From NCBI GenBank assembly GCA_933207985.1, contig OW240917.1, forward strand, positions 112,580,427 to 112,644,426: a DNA stretch of 64,000 bases, read 5' to 3'. Source of the stretch: Pelobates cultripes. Its lineage: Eukaryota; Chordata; Amphibia; Anura; Pelobatidae. This document shows, one piece after another, positions 35,200 through 46,198 of the stretch (within the stretch, counting starts at the first letter, position 1; the number at the start of each line of letters is the position of its first letter). The notes below the pieces were generated by a model. It was given only the letters and a program-made list of their open reading frames with translations. It ran no database searches and was not told the DNA's origin. The position numbers were made by a program, and so were the translations under genes.

Positions 35200-35770
35200 C
35201 TAATTACATGGTCACACACACACTAGCACACACACTGTCACTCACACACTGACATACATACACATTTTCACTAACACACTTTCACTGACATGCAATGCCA
35301 CATACACATTCTCACTAACACACACTCTCACTGACATACATAGTGTCGCTTACACACTCACTGACATACAGTGCCAGTTACACACTTTCACTAACACAAA
35401 CACTGACATACACAGTGTCACTCACACACTTTCACTAACACACACTCTCATTGACATACAGTGTCACTTACACATTCACTGACATACACAATGTCACTAA
35501 CACACACACAGTGACACTCACACACTATCACTGACATACACACAGCTTCACTTACACACACACTCACAGACATACACAGTGTCACTTACACACTCTCACT
35601 GACATGCACAATGTCATTTACATAGTCACTAAAACACACAGTATCACACACACACACACACACTGTCACTGACATGCACACACAGTTTCACTTACACACA
35701 CACACACACACACTCTCAGTGACATTTACAGTGCCACTTACACACTCTCACTAACACACACACTGTCACT
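35200..35770. repeat. CA-rich minisatellite (CACTGACATACACAGTGTCA-type words)
   Basis: Words such as TCACTGACATACACA, CACTCACTAACACA and GTGTCACTTACACA recur irregularly about every 30-60 bp. It belongs to the hAT-type element around it. Confidence 0.85.
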
Positions 35771-36226
35771 TGTTGTGGATCAGAAATGTTGATCTTTGTT
35801 ATATTCAGAGGAAGCCCAAATTGTTGTTACAAGTGCACTTGGAGAAGCGAGAATTAGACACCAGACACCTGTTTGTATTCAAAATAAGCCTCTGACGTTT
35901 TATTCATCAGCTGGGTTTTATACATTAAATAGTAAGTGCTTACGTGCAAATACTCTTAGAACAGTAATAAGAAGGGAGTACAGATAAGACATACGGATGA
36001 ACCTCATGTACACATAACAAATAAGTTCCAAGGAAAGAAAGAGCAAAAAGATTAGAGAAGAGACATCTTAGGTGGGGGCTCTCTGCTCCCGGAACTAGAC
36101 ATATATGGTCTTAAGTGTTGTTTAAGCATCAAACATTTCCTGAGTCCAAGTTAGCCAATTTTAATATAGGATATTATTATATGACACCTATAAGCTTGAG
36201 CCTTGGAATCAAGATAAATTCTATCA
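35771..36226 (-). repeat. solo LTR, retroviral type, copy 1
   Basis: Read on the minus strand it runs from TGATAGAATTTATC to GATCCACAACA (456 bp). It has a TATA-like TGTATAAAACC, AATAAAAC about 15 bp later, and a GTGTCTGGTGTCTAATTC block typical of retroviral R-U5. A second copy is at 59360-59828. No internal coding region adjoins either copy. I saw no clear duplication in the CA-rich flank. Confidence 0.75.
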
Positions 36227-36779
36227 CACACTCAAGCAAAAACTCACACCACTTTACATATAGTCACACTTTATTTACACCCACAAACACAGCAATTCAA
36301 TACATACAGACCAATTTAACATCATACACTCATACACATTATCAGTTTCACTTACCTTCAGATGGACCATTCATAAGTGCTGTGAATGGAGAAGAGGGGT
36401 CCAGCCTGCAGGTAGCTGGTGCTACTTCCTGTTCCCCTCAGAGTGCTTCCAGTGTTCACAGGCAGGGGCAGCCAGGATACCAAGGCATGTACCGGCTTCC
36501 CCTGCCTGCAGGAAGCTGAGTGCTCTGCTCGGGTGCTGGGGTTACAGCATACACCGCTCCCGAGCAGGTAAATGGCTGCAGAGAGAGCCCAGCAGCTGAA
36601 TGGCTGCGCTGGGGGGTGGCTAAGAAGCTGTTTGCCCAGCACACCAGCCCCAGGCAGCAGCAGGGCAGCCCACCAGGAAACCTCCCGGTGGGCGCCCCCC
36701 AGAGGCCGGCAGCCTAGGCGAATGCCTTATTCGCCTTAATGGTAGAGCCGGCCCTGAAGGAAACTGAACAACAGTGATC

Positions 36780-36879
36780 NNNNNNNNNNNNNNNNNNNNN
36801 NNNNNNNNNNNNNNNNNNNNNNNNNNNNNNNNNNNNNNNNNNNNNNNNNNNNNNNNNNNNNNNNNNNNNNNNNNNNNNN
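36780..36879. other. assembly gap (100 N)
   Basis: Exactly 100 N, probably a placeholder, 24 bp after the end of the hAT-type element. Confidence 0.99.
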
Positions 36880-39800
36880 ATCTGCTTACTCAGATATATC
36901 AACTTGGCTTGTTCTTGCAGAACTGACATGGCTGCTGAGACCAACTGTTTACACCATTTTCTTACAGAGATTCCTGACCTATGCTAATGAATTTTAGTGG
37001 CAACCGGGTCCTGCACAAAAATTATTTTGCATTTTTTTAATGACTTTCATCCCAGCGCTAGAACTTTTCTATCTCACTAAGATTATTATTTTTTTATTCT
37101 TCATTTTTGCTGTACAAGAGATTGACAGACTCGAAAACATTGCCACAACAGCACTTAGAAGCATTACAACAGAGATGATAGTGTGGCGTGTGATGGAATT
37201 GTAAATTTTTCATTATGTTATTAAGGCTTGTTACTACAGTAAACAGATTAACATAAGTGGTAGGTATATCTTGCCATGTGAACTGACAGCTTAGTATATC
37301 AGGTCAACGAGGTGTGATGTAGGAACATGCTTGGTCATTATGTGAATGTAAATAATATAAAATACTGTTATGCTAGGACAAGAAACCATCAAAGCACAAT
37401 GAGGAAATATTTAGCATGTTAGATTAGTGGTAAACTAAGCTAGACTGGAGAGGGTGTGATAGAACATACTAGCTAAAATAAGGCTTGCTATAGAGCCACT
37501 GGGTACTCAACTCTGTTGGAAAGGTAAATGAGAGAGTACATAGAAGGTCCCACAATGGTGATGACAGAGACTATGTGGAAGCTGGTTTTGAATGTTCAGG
37601 CTCGGCGGCCATCTTGGACTTGCCATGTGGTAATCGGCTTGGCAGGAGTTACCACTCTTGCAAGTAAGGTTTCCCGAGTGGGGACCGAGATATCCCCCAC
37701 CAGCCATAGATTGAACTCTGTTGAGAGTTAGCTCTGTGTCGGGAGATTGCCCGCCTCCCCCGGTCACAGGGCAACTAGACATGCTAGGCCTCATGGTCGG
37801 ACGACTGGAACGCACAGAGTACAGGCACAAATAAGGCATTGTCTTGTTCACGCTTGGTATATGTCGGGTCATATCTCCTGTGATGCTTAAATCAATGAGA
37901 TTATGAGCAGTTAAGATTGATGTTGTGCTCAGACAGGTCAGAGCTAAGCAGAAACATGTCCTGCCATCTTGGCTGTCAAGCCCCACCCCTCACACTCAAA
38001 TTATTAAGACTTGACTTATGAGGAGCGCCATTTTTGTATTTGGCTAGTTCCATAACTGCAGGTTGGTAATGGAAGCCTTGGGTGCTAAGCTACAGTTATG
38101 AAACTCCCCAAATATAAATACGTATATCACTACTTTGTCTTGTCTTATTCACTTGTCTCAGTACACTTATAAAGAGAACTACACATCTTGTTTTCTTGCG
38201 GTATATATAGTTTTTTTTTTTTTTTATTGTTTTGACATACATAAGAAGAGAATACATAACATACCATTGTCCAGAAGGGGATATAGATTTATACATATTA
38301 GGACATAGTAAAAAAAAAAAAAATTACATCATTCTTAGACATGAGTATACAATATTGGAAGACATATATATCTTCCCTTCTCTTCTTCAATTTTAATCGT
38401 TCACCATTATTGAAACTTGTTTTCAACTTTATATTATATTATATTATATTAAACTAAAACAAAAAAATAAAAGAGAAAGCCAGAAGCTGACCCTCTCTAG
38501 TCGACAATCATCCACATTCATCTATCTTTCATCACAGTGTCTCATTGTCACCTGGAGGGCTGATGCAAAAGATCCTGAGTGGGCAGTCCCAAAGAGGGGG
38601 CATTGCTACTGATTTGATTGGTACACATTTTGTTTTCATTCTCCATTCAGAGTCACCCATTTTTCTGTTATGTGTGCATAAACAATGTGTAAATTACTTG
38701 GATTGCAATAACCACTGTACTTCATTTGGAAACACTATGTATTTGCAAATGTTTTACAGTTTTTATACTCTAAAAAAGCAACAAGTGGTACAAGCGAAAT
38801 CTATAGACTCTCTAAAATGTGACTGACCCATTTTTCACATAACCGGAATGTCACAATTTTATTATCATCTACACTATATTTTATTGTTTGTATCTTTTTA
38901 TATATACTTGATGCAGGCAATCTTTTCAAGGTCATGAGGGGTAAGCTACCCCTTTTATCTTACAGCACTCCACTTAGGGTATAGGTTTGACTTGAACAAC
39001 TTGGTGTGTATTTTTTGTGTGGAGAGAAGGGTATTCCACACTAGTGTATAGAGCTTTTTTATATATACTTTTTCACTAAAAGCACTTTTGTAGTAACACA
39101 CTTTCTCCAAAAAGGAGATATTGTTTTTAGTTTTTATACTCTTGATTTTTCTACAGGGAAAATGATGATTATCAATTACATTAACAAAAGGACATAAATG
39201 CTGGGCATTACTACTTCTGCTTATGTGTGTTAGTGATAAGAAGTGAAAATATATCATCATTATTACCGTTGGGGGTAGAGCAAACGTTTGCAATCCATTT
39301 AAGAAACCTCAAGTTTTATTAGACATTTATACCAGGGTGTCACACCACACTGGCATCCAGAGTCATGTTATAGGGCTGGGTTTATCTATTTGCATTAATT
39401 ATTGTTCCTGGGTACACTATTGACATATCTGTTTATAGCCTTTATGGTGACTCATGCTCTAAGAATATCAGGGGGTCATCTTTGCACATGCACCAGAACA
39501 CAGAAAAGTCAATTGAGCACAAGTATCATCCCTGTGTGTATCATTTGGAGCTCCAAATTACAGTCATTAATTTTGAAGGAAATATGTAAATTGAAAACAT
39601 GCAGTAATCCACCAAACACACAGCACACAACCATCACACTCAGTCAGCAGACACATTTTACAAAGCCACTATGTATGGCACACAAAACCATCACACATCC
39701 ACTACACACACACATGTCCTACTCAGCCAAAAGACACTCATCACATACATCCACTCACAGCACACTCAGCCACTGAATACATCACATATAGTTGAAAATG

Positions 39801-40066
39801 GCATTACAGAAATAGTCAAGCCTACCCAATTAATGGTGATCAGGCATTTAAGACAGAGTTTTCAATTTGTGTTGCTTTATTTGGTATCCTCCTGATTCAA
39901 CCATGTATTTTCCTTTTGCATTGTTATTTTGTGAAACTCTGCGAACTGTAATAGAATAATTTTGCACATTGCTGTGAGTTTTATTGTTGGGGAGTTATGG
40001 GTTACATGCCATGAATTTTAATGCTAGGAGGTCTGTGAAAACCTCAAACACATTATTGTGAGTTTT
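36880..40066. other. no gene seen
   Basis: Mostly AT-rich. A GC-richer patch at 37500-37990 carries minus-strand GGGGCTTGACAGCCAAGATG, which resembles a LINE 5' untranslated region, but I cannot prove it. T runs and TATTA repeats lie at 38205-38225 and 38430-38450, and a CA-rich patch at 39600-39780. Confidence 0.45.
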
Positions 40067-41690
40067 ATTACATAGGTTGAATAAAGACTCAAGTCCATCA
40101 AGTTTAATCTTTAAAATAAATCTTTATGTGTTAATTATATCCTTGGATATTCTGGTTTTCAAAAAAAATGTCCATGTCTTTTTTTTATTTCTAAACTTGA
40201 CTGCATCTTTGGGTAGATAATTCCACATCTTTGTTGCTCTTCCTGTGAAAAACACTTTCCTTTGCTGTCATTTGAAAAGCCTTTCATCCAGCCTCAGTGG
40301 ATGACCACTTGCCTGTTATACCTGCTAATAAACAGCAGTTTCTACTGACCACAGATATATTTGTATAGTGCTATCACATCCCTCTGAGATACTTTTTTTC
40401 TAAAGAAATCCCTCATACATAACAGCACCTCATAGCCTTTGCAACTGCAGACCAGAATTGAACAATGTTGCATAGTTTATTATCTATAACACAGGAGGTG
40501 AAACAAAAGCAACACCAACTTGTGTTTAGTTGCCAAGGATATTTGAAGAAATTTAGGATATTTTTGGGTGATGAATCCAAAAAAAGGACATCAGTTTTGC
40601 CAAATCACCACAAGTTTTCGTGATAATGGATACCACTCAAACAACTTTATGTCTGCAGGGTTTAAGCGGTCTTTTTTTATAATGTAACATTGTTTTATCT
40701 AATGTAATATTTAATCTAATCTTGTTTTTATGTTTTGCAAATTTATCCATTGCATATAATTTTGACACATACTTTCTCTACAATCAATATAATTATTGGT
40801 AATATAATCAGTGCTGACCTGTGCAATTGTTCCCAAGCCCTTTTCATTTAATGGTATCCCTAACTCAACCACATTTAATATACAAATGGCTTGTGGGTTC
40901 CATATTCCAGAATACATGACAGTGTCTTTATCTGTACTGAATTGCATCTGCTATTTGCCTGCCCAGTCCCCCAATTTATCCAAAAAGAAATATTATGTTT
41001 GAACTGCAAATGACACAACACTAGGTAAAATAATGCAAACACCGACACATGACTTTCGATGTCTTCTTCAAGAGCATTTATAAACAGTTTAAAAAGGATT
41101 CAGTACAGAACCCTGAGGCACCACAATTAACTATTTTGTCCAATGTAGGAATTTTCCATTTATGCCTACTCTCTGCACTCTATCTTTACGTCACTGTTCT
41201 ATCCAACAACAAGATTTCTCATCTAAACCAAATTATTTTAGGCAATAAAGTAACTCTATCAAGGTTATTCACAAAAGTGAATATTAAGTTAATTGCAAGT
41301 AAATGTTCAAATTTACCATTTTTTTTCAAGTACGGCTATTTGTCCTTAAATTTGATATTCACTTGGAATTCTCACTTTAGTGAATAACTCTGTGTGGAAC
41401 CGTATCAAATTCCTTAGTAAAATGTAAGTAGATCACATCCACTGGAACACCCTGATCTATATTTCCACCAACTTCTAACTTCATAGAACACAATTAGTTA
41501 GTTTTGCATGACTGGTCTTTCATGAAACCATGCTCATTACTACTAATAACATTGTTGTTCAAAATTAATTCTTGAATATTGTCCTTTAACAAGCCTTCAA
41601 ATAGTTTCCCAACCACATATGTTACATTCACAGGTATGTAATTTTCAAATTGAGGTTTTGAACTCTTAGTGATTATATGCATTAAACATA
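40067..41690 (-). mobile_element. CR1-like LINE remnant, RT to 3' end
   Basis: On the minus strand the element begins inside the RT (41690) and ends in ACTTGATGGACTTG and then TTCAACCTATGTAA (about 40067), the typical 3' tail of a common frog LINE. The upstream parts are missing, as usual for 5' truncation during target-primed reverse transcription. Confidence 0.75.
40700..41690 (-). pseudogene. CR1-like reverse transcriptase fragments
   Basis: In order: 'NYIPVNVTYVVGKLFE', 'NEHGFMKDQSC' (41682-41494); 'VDVIYLHFTKEFDTVPH' (about 41447-41391), motif A with the catalytic first Asp changed to His; and, near 40977, 'KLGDWAGK' followed by 'MQFSTDKDTVM' and 'VVELGIPLNEKGLG' in the thumb. Stops and frame changes separate the blocks, so the enzyme is dead. 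Confidence 0.75.
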
Positions 41691-42991
41691 TACTATTGGT
41701 TGTGGAAGAATCACAAAATTAGTATGCTTCCCATAAACCATGGCGCGAATCCCGTGATGCAGAAGTCAAGTGATCTCCTTTTTTCTTCTTTTTAACATTT
41801 GTTTAAAGCTTTGTTTTTCAGTTTATTGTAAATCCCACACACCCTTTAGATCTGCTCTTGTAGTATATACAAATGAAATATGTCTTTTAAAACCGAAAAT
41901 GTATCTGTTTTGTCTCTCTTGTCTCTCTAAATGATTTAAAAAAAATTTTTTATATTAATAAAGGAATAATGGCTATTTTATATAATATTTGTGCCATACT
42001 TCCTCCATTTAATGTATTTATTTTAATCAACTGCCTGGCATTCTGACTATCGACTCCAGTGAGGACTTTAACAAAGAATCCAGGGTGGGGATCATAAAAT
42101 TGTGCCCTATACATCGATTATATTACTCTGGGCCCCTTTGAATATATATTACAAAATGTCTAATCAATATATTACAAAATATCAAAATACTGCAAAATGC
42201 TAATATGTTACGTCCCATTAACATATTTTAAAAGTTTAGTCAAAAATATTAAATCGTTTGGAAAGCTTATGCAACAAAATTTAATCAAATCATGAATCAG
42301 ATAAAGAAAGAAAAAAAGCGCTGTTCTGTGTATATTAGAATGACCTAACAGCTCAATAACATTTGGTTAACATTTCTTCATTTAGATAATCGAATGTGAT
42401 GCAAAATTCAGCCACGGTGTAGCAGAAACAATGTCTACTGAGCACGTGTTCTCACCAATCCTGTAACCACAATCATGTAACAATCATCATGCAGTGCTAC
42501 TGGGAGATTTTTTTTTCTTATTGAACTGGGGAAAAGTACTACAGGTAGAAAGATAGATAGTGTAGTGTTTCAGACTCAAGGGTTGTAATCAGAAGTAGGG
42601 GCTGTATTCGAAATGTTTATGTGCTTTTAGTTTTAGCTCTGTGTAATGCTGGACTTTTTCTTTTTTTAAACTGTTTTTAGGGACCTAACTTTTAATGTTG
42701 AACATTGACTGAGACAGTGAACTAGCTAGTCTACTAACATCATTGTGTTCTATTCTTTATAGTTTAACCAGTGGAGAGTGGATATTATTTTGTCTATTTT
42801 CTAACATAGAATATTTTTTTTCTCCATAGTACATAAGCAAGGTATTGTCAGACGTCAATTTAAATTAGTGGTGTCTGCTTGCTTAGCGATTTATTAGTAT
42901 AGCGCTATGGAATTTTGCTGGCGCTATATAAATAATAAAATAATAATTAGTGATTTTGCTGTGACATTAAGTATATATAAAAAGTAAAATA
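41691..42991. other. no gene seen; SINE-like tail near 42890
   Basis: AT-rich DNA. At 42893-42950 TAGCGCTATGGAATTTTGCTG, then GGCGCTATATAAATAAT, resembles the 3' tail of a common amphibian SINE or LINE. Its head is not recognisable. Confidence 0.4.
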
Positions 42992-43190
42992 GAGGAAAAT
43001 TTATTCATACTTACCGTAATTTTCTTTTCCTGGCTATTATTCATGGCAGCATTTAACATATGGGTAGCTCCTCCCTCCAGCCAATAGGACAGGAATACCA
43101 ATTAAAGACTTCAATTATCCCTGAGGTATAAGAGATCCCAGACTGCTAGGTTCCTCAGTCTAGTAGCAAGCTGATCCGACAAAATAAATG
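42992..43190 (-). repeat. DIRS-B left inverted terminal repeat
   Basis: The outer part (GAGGAAAATTTATTCATACTTACC) pairs with 43208-43265. The inner part (CATATGGGTAGCTCCTCCCT to the AGACTGCTAGGTTCCTCAGT block) is complementary to 49408-49525. Confidence 0.9.
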
Positions 43191-43204
43191 GGTGGGAAAC
43201 CCAA

Positions 43205-43310
43205 ATGCTGCCATGAATAATAGCCAGGAAAAGAAAATTACGGTAAGTATGAATAAATTTTCCTCTTTCCTGGCTAATCATGGCAGCATTTAACATATGG
43301 GGAATACCCA
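43205..43310 (-). repeat. DIRS-B internal complementary region
   Basis: The first half (43208-43265) complements the left end. The second half (43262-43300, TTTCCTGGCTAATCATGGCA) complements the right end at 49518-49544. Both arms of the left palindrome contain CGGTAAGTATG. Confidence 0.9.
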
Positions 43311-43352
43311 AGCAGTAAATACCACAGGGAGGGAATAGATGCTCAGAAATAT

Positions 43353-44399
43353 TTATTTGCTTTGAGAAGAACAAGAATTCAGAACCGAGAGACCAAATTG
43401 CAGATGAGGATCCGAAGAAATGTCAAGTTTGTAATGACTAATAAACGTCCTAATAGAAGACCAATTCGTTGCTTCGCAAATGCTCTCTGGTGATACTCCA
43501 GACTCTGCAGCCCATGAAGTGGCAATCGATCTGGTAGAGTGTGCCCTTATACCTTTTGGAACTGGAACACCACGGACCTTATACGCTCTTGAAATAGCGG
43601 AGACAGTCCAGGAACGGAGGGTAGAAACAGAGGCTGCTTCACCCTTACGGGAGCCCCACGGGACAATAAATAGTTGGGGAGACTTCCTCCAAGGTTTAGT
43701 TCATTGGGTGTATACCAAAAGGCACCTCTTAAGGTCCAACATGTGAAACTTTTCTTCCATCTCGTTTGAAGGATTTTGAAAGTAGACCGGAAGAATAATT
43801 TCTTGATTTATGTGAACAGGAGATACCACTTTAGGTAGAAATTCTGGTCTAGGACGGAGAATTACCTTGTCATGGTAAAAAGTGGTATAAGGTTCTTCTA
43901 CTGAGAGACCTCTAATGTCCTCCATCCTTCTAGCCGAAACTAAGGCCAAAAGAAGAAGAGTCTTTTGCGTCAGGGATAACATAGGGATATCGTTCAATGG
44001 TTCGAAAGGCTGCTCCATCAAGGCCTGTAAGACTAAAGGTAGATCCCAGGGACACTTGTAGATCCTGATCGGTGGTCGAATCCTGAGAACTGCCCTCATA
44101 AAACGGATTACCATGGGTTCTTCCGCCCATCTGATACCTGACATGGCAGAGATAGCTGAACAATGGACCTTGAGTGTGTTCAGACTCAGGCCTCTATCTA
44201 ATCCAGCCTGTAAGAATCCTAAAACCTGGGAAATAGAAGGTGACTTTAAATTCCTCACATCAATATGAAGCCATTCTGCGAAGGCACCCCATATCTTATA
44301 GTAAGTAGTAGAGGTAGAAGTCTTCCTGGAACGTAACAAGGTGGAAACAACTTCATCAGGAAACCCCTGCTCGCTCAAGGATTGCCTTTCAAGAGCCAT
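43353..44399 (-). pseudogene. DIRS-B tyrosine recombinase with one in-frame stop
   Basis: The ATG at 44399 ('MALERQSLSEQGF') fits the start of the DIRS-A protein. The core-binding part holds 'TTYYKIWGAFAEW' and 'LSLNTLKVHCSAISAM' (residues 31-86). The catalytic part has 'SARRMEDIRGL' (first Arg, residue 157 or 158), then a TGA stop at 43701-43703 (codon 233). It continues in the same frame with 'AHSTR' (His 287, Arg 290) and 'ISHYKLD' (Tyr 323) to a TAA at 43353. All catalytic residues are thus present around one nonsense codon, and CGA-to-TGA decay is a simple explanation. The protein integrates the DIRS circle. Its start overlaps the end of the RT frame. Confidence 0.9.
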
Positions 44400-46147
44400 G
44401 CATGAAGACGCAGTTTGTGAGGCTCTGGGTGTACCAGAGGGCCCTGAGAGAGAAGGTCCCGGAAGACTGGAAGTTCCCATGGATCCTCTATCAACAGACC
44501 TTTCAGGAGGGGAAACCATGGACGACGTGGCCAGAACGGAATGATGGCTATTATCCTGCATCGTTCCTTGGAGATTTTCTTCAGGAGGGCGGGAATTAAC
44601 TTGATCGGAGGGAACACATATGCCAGCTGAAATGGCCATCTTGAAGAAAGGGCGTCCTGGGCATATGCCAGTGTGTGGAATCTCCTTGACATGAAGCATG
44701 GAAGATGAGTATTCTGAGCAGTGGCCATTAAATCCACCTGTGGGAGACCCCACATCCTCACTAGTTGTTGAAAGATCAAGCTGGATAGTTTCCACTCTGT
44801 TTCTTTCACTTGATGTCTGCTCAGGAAATCCGCAATCGTATTCTCCTTCCCAGGAAGGTATAAGGCCGAGAGACCGGCTACATTCCTTTGAGCCCAAATC
44901 ATGATTGGCTTGATTTCCTTTATTAGTGCGCCGCTTCTGGTACCACCCTGATGGTTGATGTAAGCAACCGCCGCCCTGTTGTCTATTCTCAGTTTCACCC
45001 ATTGATGCTGAATGAGATCCTTGAAATGTAGAAGAGCCAAAAAGGCTGCTCTCAACTCCCTTATATTGGAAGGAAGTTGCCTTGTGTGCAGGGGCCATAG
45101 TTCCTGGACAAAGTGGTCCTTCAGATGTGCACCCCAACCATCTTGACTGGCATCCGTGGTGATAATCATCCAGTCCACCTCCTTCAGAGGGAAACCCTTG
45201 GATAGGTTTTCCCAGGAAAGCCACCAGTTGAGGGATCTTTTTACATGAACCGGAACGGACATCTTCATCTCCCATTCCTGGGAGGTCGAGTCGAACATCT
45301 GCAGGAAGTATTCTTGCAAAGGGCGGAGGTTCCACTGAGCCCATCTCACTAGGCCGATTGTGGAGGAAAGGGAGCCTAAGATTTTCATAGTCATTATTGC
45401 TGTAGTTACTTCTTGTAACTGAAATTCTCGAATGCGGGAATATATGTTCAGTTTTCTGTCGTGGGACAGAGACACTACTGCTGAGGCTGTGTCGAATTGT
45501 GCTCCCAGGAATACCAGCCTTCTGGCAGGCTGAAGCTGACTCTTCTGGTAGTTGATTAGCCAGCCAAAGCGCTCTAGTGTCCTGAGTACAATTAGTCGAT
45601 GATTCATCAAATCCTTGTCTGTTTGAGCGACTACCAGGATATCGTCTAGGTAATGGAATATTGTTATTCCCTTCTTCCTGAGCAATGCAATCACCGTCAC
45701 CAGTATCTTTGAGAAGGTCCTTGGTGCTGTACTGATTCCGAACGGTAAAGCCTGGAACTGGAAGTGTTGATTGTCTATACAAAATCTGAGGAACCTTTGG
45801 TGATGAAGGGCTATCGGGACATGGAAGTAAGCGTCTTTCAGATCTACTGAGATTAGCCAATTTCCTTGGTGAACAGCTGGTATAATAGAGCGAAGAGATT
45901 CCATCCTGAATTTCTTTATTCTCAAATGGATATTGAGTTGATGCAAATCCAGAATGGGTCTCCACTTTCCTCCGGGTTTTTTGACCAAAAATAGAGGGGA
46001 GTAGAAACCCTGAAACCTTTGTCTTACTGGAACAGGAACAATCACCTGTTGTCGTATGAGATCTCCAGTGTACTGGATCAGAGCATCTCTTTTGATCGTA
46101 TCCAAAGGAACGCTGGTCCTTATGAATCTTGCTCGGGGAATGTCCAT
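44375..46147 (-). CDS. DIRS-B reverse transcriptase-RNase H (pol), downstream part
   Basis: An open run of 590 codons. RT: 'WRPILDLHQLN' (62-72), motif A 'SVDLKDAYFHVPI' (Asp 102), 'ALPFGISTAPRTF' (133-145), motif C YLDD (166-169). RNase H: Asp 332 in 'TTDAS', Glu 364 in 'IRELRAAF', Asp 389 in 'RIDNRAAVAYI', Asp 440 in 'IADFLSR', the full D-E-D-D set. The C-terminal region with 'QVDLMATAQN', 'YVFPP' and 'IIPFWPRRPW' is common to DIRS pol and of debated function. The frame actually starts further upstream: the ATG at 46147 is internal, and the preceding part lies beyond the LTR at 46199-47266 and begins by overlapping the end of gag (about 47442). The protein copies element RNA into DNA. Confidence 0.9.
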   Translation of the reverse strand: MDIPRARFIRTSVPLDTIKRDALIQYTGDLIRQQVIVPVPVRQRFQGFYSPLFLVKKPGGKWRPILDLHQLNIHLRIKKFRMESLRSIIPAVHQGNWLISVDLKDAYFHVPIALHHQRFLRFCIDNQHFQFQALPFGISTAPRTFSKILVTVIALLRKKGITIFHYLDDILVVAQTDKDLMNHRLIVLRTLERFGWLINYQKSQLQPARRLVFLGAQFDTASAVVSLSHDRKLNIYSRIREFQLQEVTTAIMTMKILGSLSSTIGLVRWAQWNLRPLQEYFLQMFDSTSQEWEMKMSVPVHVKRSLNWWLSWENLSKGFPLKEVDWMIITTDASQDGWGAHLKDHFVQELWPLHTRQLPSNIRELRAAFLALLHFKDLIQHQWVKLRIDNRAAVAYINHQGGTRSGALIKEIKPIMIWAQRNVAGLSALYLPGKENTIADFLSRHQVKETEWKLSSLIFQQLVRMWGLPQVDLMATAQNTHLPCFMSRRFHTLAYAQDALSSRWPFQLAYVFPPIKLIPALLKKISKERCRIIAIIPFWPRRPWFPLLKGLLIEDPWELPVFRDLLSQGPLVHPEPHKLRLHAWLLKGNP

Positions 46148-46198
46148 AAATTCTAGAGAGTAGCCCTCCGTAATTATAGATCTTACCCAATTGTCTGG

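Larger units (their letters stand above)
34710..36756 (+). mobile_element. hAT-type nonautonomous element with a CA-rich minisatellite
   Basis: Ends are CAGGGCCGGTGCAAGG and, in reverse at the right, CAGGGCCGGCTCTACC, a common hAT terminus. Flanks AGGGAAGC and AAGGAAAC match at 6 of 8 positions, consistent with an old 8-bp duplication. A GACGCCCTAGGCAGC block near the left end is mirrored by GCCTAGGCGAATG at the right. No transposase frame is present. A solo LTR at 35771 lies inside. Confidence 0.7.

Noticed and set aside
36358..36642. A 94-codon Cys/Ser-rich frame
   Set aside because: It is in the GC-rich end of the hAT-type nonautonomous element, and overlapping frames on both strands are equally open.
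37507..37986. A 159-codon minus-strand frame as a host exon
   Set aside because: No domain, no clear splice sites and a composition like a repeat leader; kept only as an unassigned GC-rich patch.
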